64,000 nucleotides of DNA from Opitutia bacterium (GTDB taxonomy: Bacteria > Verrucomicrobiota > Verrucomicrobiia > Opitutales > Opitutaceae), in contig JACPIS010000039.1 of the NCBI GenBank assembly GCA_016187925.1, forward strand, positions 1 to 64,000, given 5' to 3'. A program made the position numbers and the translations under genes. Position 1 is the first letter of the stretch, and each line of letters starts with the position of its first letter. The notes beneath the pieces were generated by a model that saw only the letters and a list, made by a program, of their open reading frames with translations, was not told the origin of the DNA and ran no database searches. This document shows, piece after piece, positions 35,502-44,528 of this stretch.

Positions 35502-36485
35502 ATGAAAGCGATGAACCGTTCGGTCCTCATCGCGACCAGCTTGGTGCTGGCCGCCGTCCTGCACGCCCAGATCAGCCTGGATACTTCCAACTCGAATTGG
35601 GGCACGGGGGGCATGTTCAGCGCGGGGGCGATGTTTACCAGTCTGGAGGCTCCGTCCGGGGCGTATTACGGCGGCAACCTCGTCGATGCCAACACGTACG
35701 TCTTCGGGCTCGTCAATACCCCGACGCCCACGGGCATCCCGGGCGACTACAACCTCGCTTCGACCCTCGTCACGGCGGGCACGAGCCTGCAGCTGACGTT
35801 CACGGGGCTGACCGCCGTGCCCGATTACATCGCCTACACCGGCGGCGCGCTCACCGCCTACAGCTACAATGCCGGCACTCTGGCGCTCACCGTCTCGACG
35901 ATCGACCCGGTCGCCTCCGCCTCCGATCCGGCCGGCACCGTCCTCGGGAGTTCCTTCGGCCTGATGATCGTCACCGGCAGCGCGCTCAATTTCAGCGGCA
36001 CGGTGTTTCGCGCCGACATGTTCTGGGACGACATCAATCCGCTGGCCAACTACAGCGGCACCGATTTCGTCGCGGGCCTCAATGCTGCCGGGCAGAACGG
36101 CGTCGCGGCCGCCTTTTCCGCATATGTGCCCATGACCTTCCTGAACGCCCACGGCATCAACGCCCCCGACGATGTCGAGGCCCGCCTGCAAAAGGACGGG
36201 CAGGCGAGCATCCTGCTGGGCGGCCTCAGCATCGCGGTGTTCACTCCGACCAACCCCGGTTTCCCCGACGAGGGCACGGTGTGGAACTACGGCGGCGTGC
36301 CGACGCTCGACTTCGACGGTGTGGCCGGCAACGACAACTACGTGCTGGCCACTTACACCAACTCCAACTGGTCCAACGGCAACATCGGCCTGTCCGCCGT
36401 GCCGGAGCCGCCGGTTTACGTTTTGCTGCTTGGCGCGCTATCGTGGCTTGCTTGGTGGCGGCGCGGCCTTCATCCTGCCGCCTAG
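35502..36485 (+). CDS. PEP-CTERM sorting domain protein
   Basis: A 327-residue exported protein. It starts with a signal peptide (about 1-22, ending in VLHAQ) and ends in the PEP-CTERM signal AVPEPPVYVLLLGALSWLAW followed by WRRG, which targets proteins to an exosortase. The middle is Gly/Thr/Asn-rich beta sequence without recognised catalytic motifs, typical of surface or matrix proteins made by bacteria with extracellular polysaccharide. No exosortase gene is in the window. A GGCATTCC hairpin with a T tract after the gene may terminate it. Confidence 0.92.
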   Translation: MKAMNRSVLIATSLVLAAVLHAQISLDTSNSNWGTGGMFSAGAMFTSLEAPSGAYYGGNLVDANTYVFGLVNTPTPTGIPGDYNLASTLVTAGTSLQLTFTGLTAVPDYIAYTGGALTAYSYNAGTLALTVSTIDPVASASDPAGTVLGSSFGLMIVTGSALNFSGTVFRADMFWDDINPLANYSGTDFVAGLNAAGQNGVAAAFSAYVPMTFLNAHGINAPDDVEARLQKDGQASILLGGLSIAVFTPTNPGFPDEGTVWNYGGVPTLDFDGVAGNDNYVLATYTNSNWSNGNIGLSAVPEPPVYVLLLGALSWLAWWRRGLHPAA

Positions 36486-36931
36486 GTCACACTTCTGCTT
36501 CGGCCCGGAATTTCGGGTCGCAGGTCACCCAAAGGCATTCCGCTACCCGGCAGGAATGCCTTCCTGTTTTTCGGCGGCGGCGGTCGTGGTCGTGAATAAC
36601 CTTTCGTAGCTTTCTGCGGCGGTTCGTGGGATAATGCCGGCCAGTGAGGCCGCCGCCTCGCGGCGCCCCACGCAAAACAACGCCAGCCAGCGCTGTGACC
36701 CCCGACCGCCCTGTGCGGCCGCTGGCCTAAAAGAAAAGGCATTCCACCCCCACGGTGGAATGCCTGCTTTTTTGATGAAGTTGCGCTGAGCGCCCGGCAA
36801 CCGGTGGGGCGGCAGGGCCTGACCTCGTGTCAGGCCCCGGCTCGACGCAAGGTCGAGCCCTACTCGCTACTCGCGACTCGCGACATTCCACCCCACGGCG
36901 GAATGCCTGCTTTTCGAGCACGCGCTGCGAC
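36486..36931. repeat. Gene-free stretch with GGCATTCC hairpins and a 7-mer array
   Basis: No gene. Three related hairpins: GGCATTCC...GGAATGCC at 36534-36560, GGCATTCCACC...GGTGGAATGCC at 36738-36764, and CATTCC...GGAATG at 36884-36905; each is followed by a CTG-T-rich tail. Also the palindromes GGGCCTGAC...GTCAGGCCC (36815-36837) and GGCTCGAC...GTCGAGCC (36839-36859), followed by 7-base words CTACTCG, CTACTCG, CGACTCG from 36860. Confidence 0.75.
36534..36571 (+). terminator. Possible terminator of the PEP-CTERM gene
   Basis: GGCATTCC (36534-36541) pairs with GGAATGCC (36553-36560), followed by a T tract at 36567-36571. It belongs to the hairpin family repeated further right. Confidence 0.5.
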
Positions 36932-39031
36932 TTACTTCGCGTCGGGTGCGTCGAACACGGGTTTCTCCAGCGCGGTCTTGCCGCCGATGTAGCGGGCGAG
37001 CCAGCTTTGCATCTCCCAGTGCCAGTAGATCGCGTTCTGCGGCGAGAGCACCCAGTGGTTCTCGTTGGGAAACACGACGAGGCGCGACGGCACGCCCATC
37101 GCCTGCAGCACGCCGTAGAGCCCGAGGCCGTTGCCGTAAGGCACGCGGTAATCCATTTCGCCGTGCAGGATCAGCGTCGGGGTCTTGAAGTTCCTGGCGT
37201 AAAACATCGGGTTCTCCTTCTGCAGACCCTCGACGTTGTCCCACGGCTTGCCGCCCATCACGTCGGGGAAACCGTGCGGGACGTCGGTGGCGTATTGCGC
37301 GTAGGAATCGTTCACGCCGGCGTGGTCGATGATGGCCTTGAAGCGGTCCGTGTGGCCGAGCACCCATGCGGCCATGTAGCCGCCGTAGCTCGCGCCGGCC
37401 GCGGCCAGGCGCTGCGGATCGAGGTTGGGGAAGCGCTGCAGCAGGTAGTCCGTGGACTTCATGATGTCCTCGAACGGCATATCGCCCCACTGGTTGATGA
37501 TGCTGCGGGAGAATTTTTCGCCGAAGCCGGTCGAGCCATGGCGGTTCACCCAGGTAACGACGTAGCCCGGCGCAGCGAACACCTGGGTGTTCCAGCGGTA
37601 GCTCCAGCTGCTGCGGTTCATCGTGTGCGGGCCGCCGTGCATGAGCTGGACGAGCGGGTAGGTCTTCTTCGGATCGTAGCCGGGCGGGTAGACGAGCCAG
37701 CCGTGGATGTCGTCGCCGTTGGCGCCCTTGAACCAATACGCTTCGACCCGGCCGAGGTCGAGCTGCGCGACCTTCTCGTCGTTGAAATGCGTGAGCTGCC
37801 GCGCCGCGCCGGTGGCGGGGTCGAGCGCGAAGAGTTCGTTCGGCCGGCTCGTGTTGTCGTTGAGGAACACGATGCTGCCCGCGCCGGCGTCGAGGCTGCT
37901 CGAGGTGCCGTCCTTGAAGACCGCTGTGAGGCCCGTGCCGTCGGCGTTCAGCCTGAAGACAGGCACGACGCCCTTGTCCTCGCCGGTCAGCCAGAGTGTT
38001 TTCCCGTCGGCGGAGAACTTCACGCTCTCAAACGCGTAGTCGAGCGACTCGGTGAGCGGCGTGTTCTTGCCCGTGGCGAAGTCGTGGCGCCAGAGTTTGC
38101 CGAACTCGCCGCTGTAGTAGGGAATGTCCTGCCGGGTGAAGAGCACCGCACGGCCGTCGGGAGTGAAGACCGGATCCGTGTCGTCGCCCTTGTTCTCGGC
38201 GGTGAGGTTGGTCATCGCGCCGGTGCCGTCGGCGGGCACGAGATAGACGTCGTGGTTGGGATAATCGCGGTAAGGCGGTGGCGTGGTGTTGACCGTGAGG
38301 GCGAGCGTCTTGCCGTCGGGCGAAAGCTCGAACTCCACGTCGCCGCTGACGGTGAACGGCCGGTCCCACTGCGGCGTGAGGTCCTTGAACTCCTTGGTCG
38401 CCACGTCGACGAGCAGAAGGCGGTTGGCGAGATTGTCGGTCAGGTAATGGTCGAAGTAGCGGTACTGGCGGTTCTCGGTGGCCTTGGCGGTCATCTTCGA
38501 GTCCTTGCGGCGCTTGATTTCCTTCTTCATCGCCGCGAGGTCGGTCTTGGCCCAGCTGCCGGCCAGCTCGGGGATCACGGTGGTGTAGACCACCACCGCG
38601 TGACCGTCGGGCAGCCACTTCGGGTGGCCGATGCCATAGGGCAGCTCGAGGATTTTTTCCGGCTCACCGCCGTCGACCGGCATGACGTAGAGCGAAGGGC
38701 TCTCGTCGTCACCGCGCTTCGACGTGAAGGCGATCCGCTTGCCGTCCGGGCTCCACGCCGGCGAACCGTCGCCCGCCTGCGCGGTGGTCAGGCGCCGGAG
38801 ACTGCCCGTGGCCACGTCGGCCAGCCACAGGTTGGTGGTGCTCTTGGCTTTTTCCACGGACCATTCCTGAACGGTGAAGACGACGGTCTGGCCGTCGGGC
38901 GACAGCGCGGGACTGCCCAGGCGCTTCATGGCCCAGAGATCCTGCGGGGTGATGGGGCGTTTGTCCGCCGCCAGCGCGAGCACGGACAGCGCCAGCGAGA
39001 GCAACAACGCGACGACGCGGGGTAATTTCAT
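36932..39031 (-). CDS. Secreted S9 family prolyl oligopeptidase-type peptidase
   Basis: A 699-residue exported serine peptidase (signal peptide about 1-22). The N-terminal part contains WD-like Tolb propeller repeats (SPALSPDGQTVVFT, SPAWSPDGKRIAFTS). The C-terminal alpha/beta hydrolase domain has the nucleophile in GASYGGYMAAWVLG, the acid in LHGEMDYRVPY and the His in NENHWVL. It probably degrades short peptides in the periplasm. ATG 39031 is preferred because the signal peptide starts there; an ATG 5 codons upstream exists. Confidence 0.94.
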   Translation of the reverse strand: MKLPRVVALLLSLALSVLALAADKRPITPQDLWAMKRLGSPALSPDGQTVVFTVQEWSVEKAKSTTNLWLADVATGSLRRLTTAQAGDGSPAWSPDGKRIAFTSKRGDDESPSLYVMPVDGGEPEKILELPYGIGHPKWLPDGHAVVVYTTVIPELAGSWAKTDLAAMKKEIKRRKDSKMTAKATENRQYRYFDHYLTDNLANRLLLVDVATKEFKDLTPQWDRPFTVSGDVEFELSPDGKTLALTVNTTPPPYRDYPNHDVYLVPADGTGAMTNLTAENKGDDTDPVFTPDGRAVLFTRQDIPYYSGEFGKLWRHDFATGKNTPLTESLDYAFESVKFSADGKTLWLTGEDKGVVPVFRLNADGTGLTAVFKDGTSSSLDAGAGSIVFLNDNTSRPNELFALDPATGAARQLTHFNDEKVAQLDLGRVEAYWFKGANGDDIHGWLVYPPGYDPKKTYPLVQLMHGGPHTMNRSSWSYRWNTQVFAAPGYVVTWVNRHGSTGFGEKFSRSIINQWGDMPFEDIMKSTDYLLQRFPNLDPQRLAAAGASYGGYMAAWVLGHTDRFKAIIDHAGVNDSYAQYATDVPHGFPDVMGGKPWDNVEGLQKENPMFYARNFKTPTLILHGEMDYRVPYGNGLGLYGVLQAMGVPSRLVVFPNENHWVLSPQNAIYWHWEMQSWLARYIGGKTALEKPVFDAPDAK

Positions 39032-39136
39032 AGGCCGCGAGCACATCAGCCCGGCTCCGCTGAGTCAAAGGCGCAGCGACCAACGGTCGCCCCGGCCGGT
39101 CCAACGGCCAGCCGGAAGAGGACGGGCGCGGGGCGC

Positions 39137-39877
39137 TCAGCGGTACTCGACCCATTCCGGCGTGGAATACTGGTCGATGAGCCCGCTGACCTCGTCCTCG
39201 TTCAGCTCCGGCCAGGGCGTTTCCACCGGCGCGGCGCCGATGGCCCGGCCGAGCGCCGCGGTGAAGCGCCCGCCAAAATCCTCCCAGTCCACCGCGCCGA
39301 CGCTGGCTTTCTCGATGGAACCCTGCAGCAGCAGGCCGTGCTTGTTGCGCTTCATGGCGGCGCCGGCGATCTTCGCGCCGGTCGCGGAGTTCACCACGTC
39401 GTAAAGCTCCGCGCGCTGGAAACACACCCCGGCCTTCGCCAAGGCTTCGGCTGGCAAGCCCGGTCCGGTTTCACAAGGCTCGCCTTCCTTTTTCAACTCC
39501 GCCGGCTGGCCGAGCCCGACCAGCGCCTCCGCCAGCGCCGCGTGCACCGCCCGGTAGGCGTCCGTCGCCCGCGCGTCGTAGAGCGCATGGCCGCGCGGCA
39601 AGACGAGCGTGTACGTCCAGTCGTTGCGATGGTCGACGATGCCGCCGCCGGTCGGCCGCCGGCAGAGGTCGAACGTCTCGCCCGCGGGCAGCTGCGCGCG
39701 CACGAAAGCGATCTTCTGGCTGTAGCCGAAGGTGAACGCCGCCCCGCGCCACTCGTAGTGGCGGAAACGCGGCGCCGCCGGCTCCGGGTAGCGCTGGAGC
39801 AGCAGGAAATCCAACGCCATGTTCTCGGCGGCGGCCCCGGTGCGCACGGGCAGGAGGTGCAGGTTCGGCTTCAACAT
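39137..39877 (-). CDS. Lipoate-protein ligase A family protein
   Basis: A 246-residue protein of the biotin/lipoate A/B ligase fold. The signature CRRPTGGGIVDHRNDWTYTL is present, with the lysine in GAKIAGAAMKRNKHGLLLQG. It transfers lipoyl or octanoyl groups to lipoyl domains of 2-oxoacid dehydrogenases or GcvH. Around residue 135-153 the segment ETGPGLPAEALAKAG is encoded by GC-rich sequence with the palindrome GCCTT...AAGGC (39433-39446) and looks like an in-frame insert. It is the last gene of the leftward group starting with the histidine kinase. Confidence 0.85.
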   Translation of the reverse strand: MLKPNLHLLPVRTGAAAENMALDFLLLQRYPEPAAPRFRHYEWRGAAFTFGYSQKIAFVRAQLPAGETFDLCRRPTGGGIVDHRNDWTYTLVLPRGHALYDARATDAYRAVHAALAEALVGLGQPAELKKEGEPCETGPGLPAEALAKAGVCFQRAELYDVVNSATGAKIAGAAMKRNKHGLLLQGSIEKASVGAVDWEDFGGRFTAALGRAIGAAPVETPWPELNEDEVSGLIDQYSTPEWVEYR

Positions 39878-39915
39878 CGCGGCAACACTGAACGCACCGG
39901 CCGGCCAAATACAAC

Positions 39916-40851
39916 TCAGCGCTGCCGGGTCTCGCCGTTGGGCGGACGCCAGCCAGCGTACTCCGGCGGCTCGGTCAATCCGGCGACGGCCTCGTCCAGC
40001 GTCTGCGGCCGCGTGCGCAATTCGTGATCGAGCGGCGCGAGCCGCAGCGACAGGTCGCGCGGCCGCCGGGCGCTGCTGTCGGGCGTCACAGCCCGGGCGA
40101 CCGGCTCCAGCCACTTTTCCGCCACGCCGAAATGCGCGGCGATGCGCCGGCCGATTTCCCAGCGCGAGGCCGGCTCGGTGCCCGCCCAGTGGAAGATTCC
40201 CGCCAGGTCCGGCCGCTCCGCCAGCTCGAGCAGCGCCGCCGCCAGGTTGTCGGCCGAGCAGACCTGCCGCACTTCGTCGGTGTAGAGCCGCATGCGCTGG
40301 CCGGCCTTCCAGGTGGCGAAAAACTTCTCGTGCACGCTGCGGCGGCCGGACGGGCTGTTGCCGAGCAGCAGCGAGGCGCGGACCACGGCCGCGGTCGGGG
40401 CGGCCTCCAGCACGCGCTGCTCCGACTCCGCCTTCTGCTTCCCGTAGAGGTTGAGCGGCGCGGGCGGATCCGCGGGAACGTAGGGCGCGTGCTCGCCGTC
40501 GAAGACCTGCTCGGAGGAGAGATGCACCAGCCGGACGCCGCGCGCCACGGCCAGCTGCGCGAGGGCCGCGGGCAGCTCGACGTTGAGCTGCTGGGCGACG
40601 AGCGGGCTGACCTCGCACGCCGCGGGATCGGAGACCGCCGCGGTGTGCAGGATGCAATCGGGCCGCGCCTCGTGCACGAGGCCGGCGAGCGCGGCGAGGT
40701 TGTTCAGGTTGGCCTGCCGCCGTTGCGTCAGGCCGGCGACCGGCCCGTGCCAGGTGCCGACGATACCCACGGTCTCGTGCCCGAGCTCGGCCGCGCGGCG
40801 GGCGCAGGCCGCGCCGAGCAAACCGGAGGCCCCTGTCAGCAGGATTCTCAC
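39916..40851 (-). CDS. RmlD-like NAD(P)-dependent sugar reductase
   Basis: A 311-residue extended SDR resembling dTDP-4-dehydrorhamnose reductase. The N-terminal GASGLLGAACARRA binds the nucleotide, and the catalytic motif is YGKQKAESE. Segments such as VVRASLLLGN and IFHWAGTEPASRWEIG also match that group. The precise sugar cannot be stated, and no rmlABC genes are nearby. The gene overlaps the cyclase gene by 4 bases (ATGA), which argues for translational coupling. Pyrimidine-nucleotide sugar metabolism or a related role for the signalling gene is not evident. Confidence 0.85.
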   Translation of the reverse strand: MRILLTGASGLLGAACARRAAELGHETVGIVGTWHGPVAGLTQRRQANLNNLAALAGLVHEARPDCILHTAAVSDPAACEVSPLVAQQLNVELPAALAQLAVARGVRLVHLSSEQVFDGEHAPYVPADPPAPLNLYGKQKAESEQRVLEAAPTAAVVRASLLLGNSPSGRRSVHEKFFATWKAGQRMRLYTDEVRQVCSADNLAAALLELAERPDLAGIFHWAGTEPASRWEIGRRIAAHFGVAEKWLEPVARAVTPDSSARRPRDLSLRLAPLDHELRTRPQTLDEAVAGLTEPPEYAGWRPPNGETRQR

Positions 40852-42233
40852 TTCAGTCCGGCTTTATGCGGCCGGCGGACGCGCAGCGTCTCGACCATCT
40901 CGGGCTGGTTGTAGATGCGCGCGAAGGCCGTCACGCCCTGCACAATCTCGCGGCCGGGCGGCATCCGCGCCTCGAGCAGCGCGCCGGTGATGACCGCGCC
41001 GATCCACACCGGTTTGACCTCGGACCACGCGCGGCCGCGCACGGCGCCGCCCTCGACGAAATAAAGAAGCCCGTCGGGCTTCGCGAAGACTTGCAGCTCC
41101 TTCGGCGCCGTGCCGGTGAGTTCCCGGGCGCGGAGCGGGTGCTGCTGGCTGTAGTTCTGCAGCTCGCGGTTCACCCAGGCCTGCATCTGGGCCATCTGCT
41201 CGACGGATTTGCGCAGCATGGGATAGGCCGGGCTGCCGGCGCCACCGGGATTCTGGCGGAGGTATTGGGCGAGACCGGCGAAGTCGTAGCGTTCGAGGAA
41301 CTGGTTGCGCGCCACGATCGCGGACTGGACGTTGTCGTTCAGGGCGCGGGCATATTCGTCCACATCGCCGCGCCCGTTGGCCGCCGGCTCGTCGAGCGCC
41401 AGGGTGATGGCGGCGCGGGCGGCGGCGAGTTCGTTCTTCTGCCGCTGGGCCCGCGCCCGGAGGCGGAGCAGCGCCAGCACGGAAAAAACCAAGGCCAGCA
41501 CCAGAATACCCACCGCGATTCGCAGGAAGGAAGGCTGGCGCCACCAAACCGGGCGCGCGGCGTCGCCCGGCGAAGCGGCCGCGGCGGGCGGCGGTACCAT
41601 CGGCGCCGTGGATTGCGTGCGCTGGTACTCCTGCCATTCCTCCGCGTCGAGCAACAGCCGGTAGATGGGGATGGATTCGGCGATGTTCTTCAGCTCGCGG
41701 GCGCCGAGGCTCGTGACGTGCAGCTCGAGCTTGTTCTTCACCACGTCGTAGACCGTCTGGGAAATACAGATGCCGCCGGGCTCGGCCTCGGCCTGCAGGC
41801 GTGCGGCGATGTTCACGCCGTCGCCCATCACGTCCTCCTCGCTCACGAACACGTCGCCGAGGTGGATGCCCACGCGGTGCACGAGCGTCTCCTCGGTCGG
41901 GCCCTTGCGGCTGACCCCCGCGAAGTGCCGCTGCATCGCCAGCGCGCAGGCCACGGCCTGCACCGCGCTCGAAAAATAGAGCAGCAGGCCGTCGCCGGTG
42001 GTCTTGAGTACGGAGCCCTGGTGTTTGCCGCAGAGGGCGCGCACGGCGGCGAAGTCCCGCTGCAGCAGCCGGAGCGTGCTGACCTCGTCCGCCTGCATGC
42101 GCGCGCTGAAGCCCACCACGTCGGTGAAGACGATGGCCGCCAGGGTGCGCTGCCCGGGCTTGAGGATGGACTGGGGCGTGGATTGGTCCAAGCGGAGCGG
42201 GAAATTAGGTGCGCCCGGGCGGGCTGGCAACAC
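40848..42233 (-). CDS. Class III adenylate/guanylate cyclase with C-terminal membrane-linked domain
   Basis: A 461-residue protein. The cyclase domain (about 28-195) has the metal aspartate in VFTDVVGFSARMQ, the segment KTTGDGLLLYF, and GDGVNIAARLQ. A membrane helix follows (FLRIAVGILVLALVFSVLAL, about residue 238) and then a helical C-terminal region of unknown function. It should produce cAMP or cGMP on the cytoplasmic side. GTG 42233 is the start. Its neighbour 24 bases upstream is a hybrid histidine kinase, so kinase and cyclase may belong to one signalling unit. Confidence 0.9.
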   Translation of the reverse strand: MLPARPGAPNFPLRLDQSTPQSILKPGQRTLAAIVFTDVVGFSARMQADEVSTLRLLQRDFAAVRALCGKHQGSVLKTTGDGLLLYFSSAVQAVACALAMQRHFAGVSRKGPTEETLVHRVGIHLGDVFVSEEDVMGDGVNIAARLQAEAEPGGICISQTVYDVVKNKLELHVTSLGARELKNIAESIPIYRLLLDAEEWQEYQRTQSTAPMVPPPAAAASPGDAARPVWWRQPSFLRIAVGILVLALVFSVLALLRLRARAQRQKNELAAARAAITLALDEPAANGRGDVDEYARALNDNVQSAIVARNQFLERYDFAGLAQYLRQNPGGAGSPAYPMLRKSVEQMAQMQAWVNRELQNYSQQHPLRARELTGTAPKELQVFAKPDGLLYFVEGGAVRGRAWSEVKPVWIGAVITGALLEARMPPGREIVQGVTAFARIYNQPEMVETLRVRRPHKAGLK

Positions 42234-42257
42234 GCCATTGCGCGGCGCCGGCGCGGC

Positions 42258-43835
42258 TCACCACGCGCGGTTGTCGAGCAACCCGCGCGCGAGGCGGAGC
42301 AGCGTACTCAAGGCAAAAGGCTTGGGCAGATGCGCGAGCGCCTTGCTCGAAAACTCCGGCAGACGGCCGACGGGGGAGTCCACCGAGAAGCTGAGCAGTT
42401 TCATCAGGCGGTTGCGGTCGTGCAGACGCCGGACCAGGTCGAGCGCGCCATACGAGCCGCAGTCGATGAGCAGCAGCTGCGGCGGCTCGGGCGCCTCGGC
42501 GCCGGCCAGCGGCACATCGGCCGGCGCCGCGAAATCGCGCACCGCGTAGCCGTCGACGGTGAGGATGCCGGAGACCATCTTGCGCAGGACGTCGTCGGCC
42601 TCGACGAGCCAGATGCGCTCCGTGCCCTTGGTGGCGGGCAGCGCGCCGAGCGGAGCGCCGAACAGCTGCTCCATCTCGGGCGTCTCGGGCAGGATCACCT
42701 CGAACGTCGTGCCGCGCCCCGGGGCGCTCTGCACGGCGACGGCGCCGCCGGCGTGTTTGACGATGTTGAGCACGGTCGGAAGGCCGAGGCCGGTGCCGTG
42801 CGGCTTGGTGGTGAAAAACGGCTCGAAGATCCGCGCCTGCAACGCCTCGTCCATGCCCGCGCCGGTGTCGGTCACGCGCACGGAGAGAAAATCCCCCGCC
42901 GGGAGGCCGGCGGTGCCGCCCTGGTGGCGTCCGGTGCGGATCGTGAGCCGCCCGCCCTGCGGCATGGCGTCGCGGGCGTTGAACGTGAGGTTGAGCAGCA
43001 CCTGCTGGAACTGCGTCGGGTCGATGCGCATGTTGCCGAGGTCGGAGTCGAGCCGCAGCTCGACCTTCACGGCGTCGCCGACGACGCGGCGCAGGATGTC
43101 GGCGATCTCGCGGATGAGCGTGTTGGCGTTGACGGCGCGGGACTCGGTCTCGTGCCGGCGGCTGAACTCGAGGATCTGGCGTGCGATGCCGGCGGCCTTG
43201 AGGCCGGCGCGGTGGATTTCCTGCAGGTCCTTCAGCGCGGCGGGCACGCCGGTGATCTTGCCGCTCATGATCTCGCAGTAGCCGTTGATGATCGAGAGCA
43301 GGTTGTTGAAGTCGTGCGCGACGCCGCTGGCGAGATGGCCGACGGTATCCAGTTTTTGCGATTGCAGCAGCGCCTCCTGCAGCCGCCGGGTCTCGGAGGT
43401 GTCACGGTAGAGCCCGAGCAGGTAACCCGTCTCGCGGCCCTCGTGCGTTACCGGGCTGAAATTCCACGTCGCGTAGACCGGGGTGCCGTCCTTGCGGTGC
43501 AGCCAGCTCTCGCCGGCCGCGGGGTTCTTCACCGCCGGGGCGAGCAGTTCGGTCTTCGGGCCGTGGAGCACGCGGGTGTTGTGCCCGGCCAGCTCGGCGG
43601 CGCTGTAGCCGCTGAATTGGGAGAACGCCGGGTTGGCCCACACGATCTCGGCGCCACCCGTCGACCAGTTGTCCAGCGTGAGCAGGATGGCGTCGGGCAA
43701 CGCGCTGAGCGCCTCGGCGATCAGGGTGAGCTCGGCCGGCAAGGCGGGACGGGCGGACGCGGGGGGCCTGATGGGGACGGTAGCCATGCGCTCAGTTGGC
43801 CGGGTTTTCCCCGGGAAGTTCCGTGGTTCCGTCAT
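42258..43835 (-). CDS. PAS-domain hybrid histidine kinase with C-terminal receiver
   Basis: About 525 residues, probably cytoplasmic as no membrane helix is visible. A PAS domain (about 30-145, with NPAFSQFSGYSAAELAGHN) is followed by the HisKA H-box GHLASGVAHDFNNLLS, an HATPase domain (NLTFNARDAMPQGG, TDTGAGMDE and GTGLGLPTVLNIV), and a C-terminal receiver-like domain (LLLIDCG with the possible phospho-acceptor Asp, LPKPF with the Lys). Start is uncertain: ATG 43835 is chosen, ATG 43787 is possible. No separate response regulator is adjacent. Confidence 0.9.
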   Translation of the reverse strand: MTEPRNFPGKTRPTERMATVPIRPPASARPALPAELTLIAEALSALPDAILLTLDNWSTGGAEIVWANPAFSQFSGYSAAELAGHNTRVLHGPKTELLAPAVKNPAAGESWLHRKDGTPVYATWNFSPVTHEGRETGYLLGLYRDTSETRRLQEALLQSQKLDTVGHLASGVAHDFNNLLSIINGYCEIMSGKITGVPAALKDLQEIHRAGLKAAGIARQILEFSRRHETESRAVNANTLIREIADILRRVVGDAVKVELRLDSDLGNMRIDPTQFQQVLLNLTFNARDAMPQGGRLTIRTGRHQGGTAGLPAGDFLSVRVTDTGAGMDEALQARIFEPFFTTKPHGTGLGLPTVLNIVKHAGGAVAVQSAPGRGTTFEVILPETPEMEQLFGAPLGALPATKGTERIWLVEADDVLRKMVSGILTVDGYAVRDFAAPADVPLAGAEAPEPPQLLLIDCGSYGALDLVRRLHDRNRLMKLLSFSVDSPVGRLPEFSSKALAHLPKPFALSTLLRLARGLLDNRAW

Positions 43836-43893
43836 CCTTCCGCGTGTCGGCCAGCGCCATAAACCACTATGGTGGGCCCGGGCCCGAGGAGTG

Positions 43894-44382
43894 TCAAACC
43901 CCGCGACCCGATCCACGCGTCAGCCGCCGGACGTGCTCCGCCCAAGCCGGATGCGCCGCCGTGAGCCTCGCCCGGTCCCCCAGCTCGAACTCCCGCTCAT
44001 CCCACGCGGGTGCCATCGTGCAATCCACCAGCGTCCACGCCCCCAGCGGGCGCGCGCCCTGCCACACGCCGCCGGGCACGGTGGCCTCCGGCACTTGCCC
44101 GCGCGCCTCATCCGGCCCGAGCGCGACAAGCCGGCCGGTTCCGTCCGGAGCGAGCATCAGCAATTCCGCCGCCGCTCCTTCGCACCAGCGCCACGTCTCG
44201 GGCGTGTGCAACCGGTGCAGTGCGGAAAACCCTTCCGGCGTCATCAGAAAATGAATCGCCGAGGCGCACGGCCGGCCCGCCGCGTCACACTCCGGACTGA
44301 GATAATATTGCCGGAACCAGCCGCCCTCGTGCGGCAGCGGCGCCAGTTGCAAGCGGTCGATGATGTCCTGCACGTCGTCCAC
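43894..44382 (-). CDS. Cupin family protein (DUF985-like)
   Basis: A 162-residue single-domain cupin. The family pattern is visible: PLPHEGGWFRQYYLS, TAIHFL-type segment SAIHFLMTPEGFSALHRL, then GAWTLVDCTMAPAWDEREFELGDR. Cupins of this type are small beta barrels of unknown substrate, often binding a metal or sugar-like ligand. The GTG at 44382 is chosen because it precedes the conserved N-terminal helix VDDVQDIIDRL; the frame is open further upstream into low-complexity sequence. Confidence 0.85.
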   Translation of the reverse strand: MDDVQDIIDRLQLAPLPHEGGWFRQYYLSPECDAAGRPCASAIHFLMTPEGFSALHRLHTPETWRWCEGAAAELLMLAPDGTGRLVALGPDEARGQVPEATVPGGVWQGARPLGAWTLVDCTMAPAWDEREFELGDRARLTAAHPAWAEHVRRLTRGSGRGV

Positions 44383-44528
44383 GGGTCCACATCCGAGCGG
44401 GACTTCGGCGGCGGCGCAACCCCGCGCGCATCGCGCGGGCACAGCCGGTTTTGTCGTGACGCCCCGCGGCGGAGCGGTTGGCCTCGGTTGTCGTCCGCGC
44501 CGGCGCGGCGGCGGTTTCAACCCGTCTC

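Noticed and set aside
39137-40657. Lipoate ligase frame extended to 40657
   Set aside because: The upstream part runs through the RmlD-like gene in another frame; ATG 39877 starts the conserved ligase.
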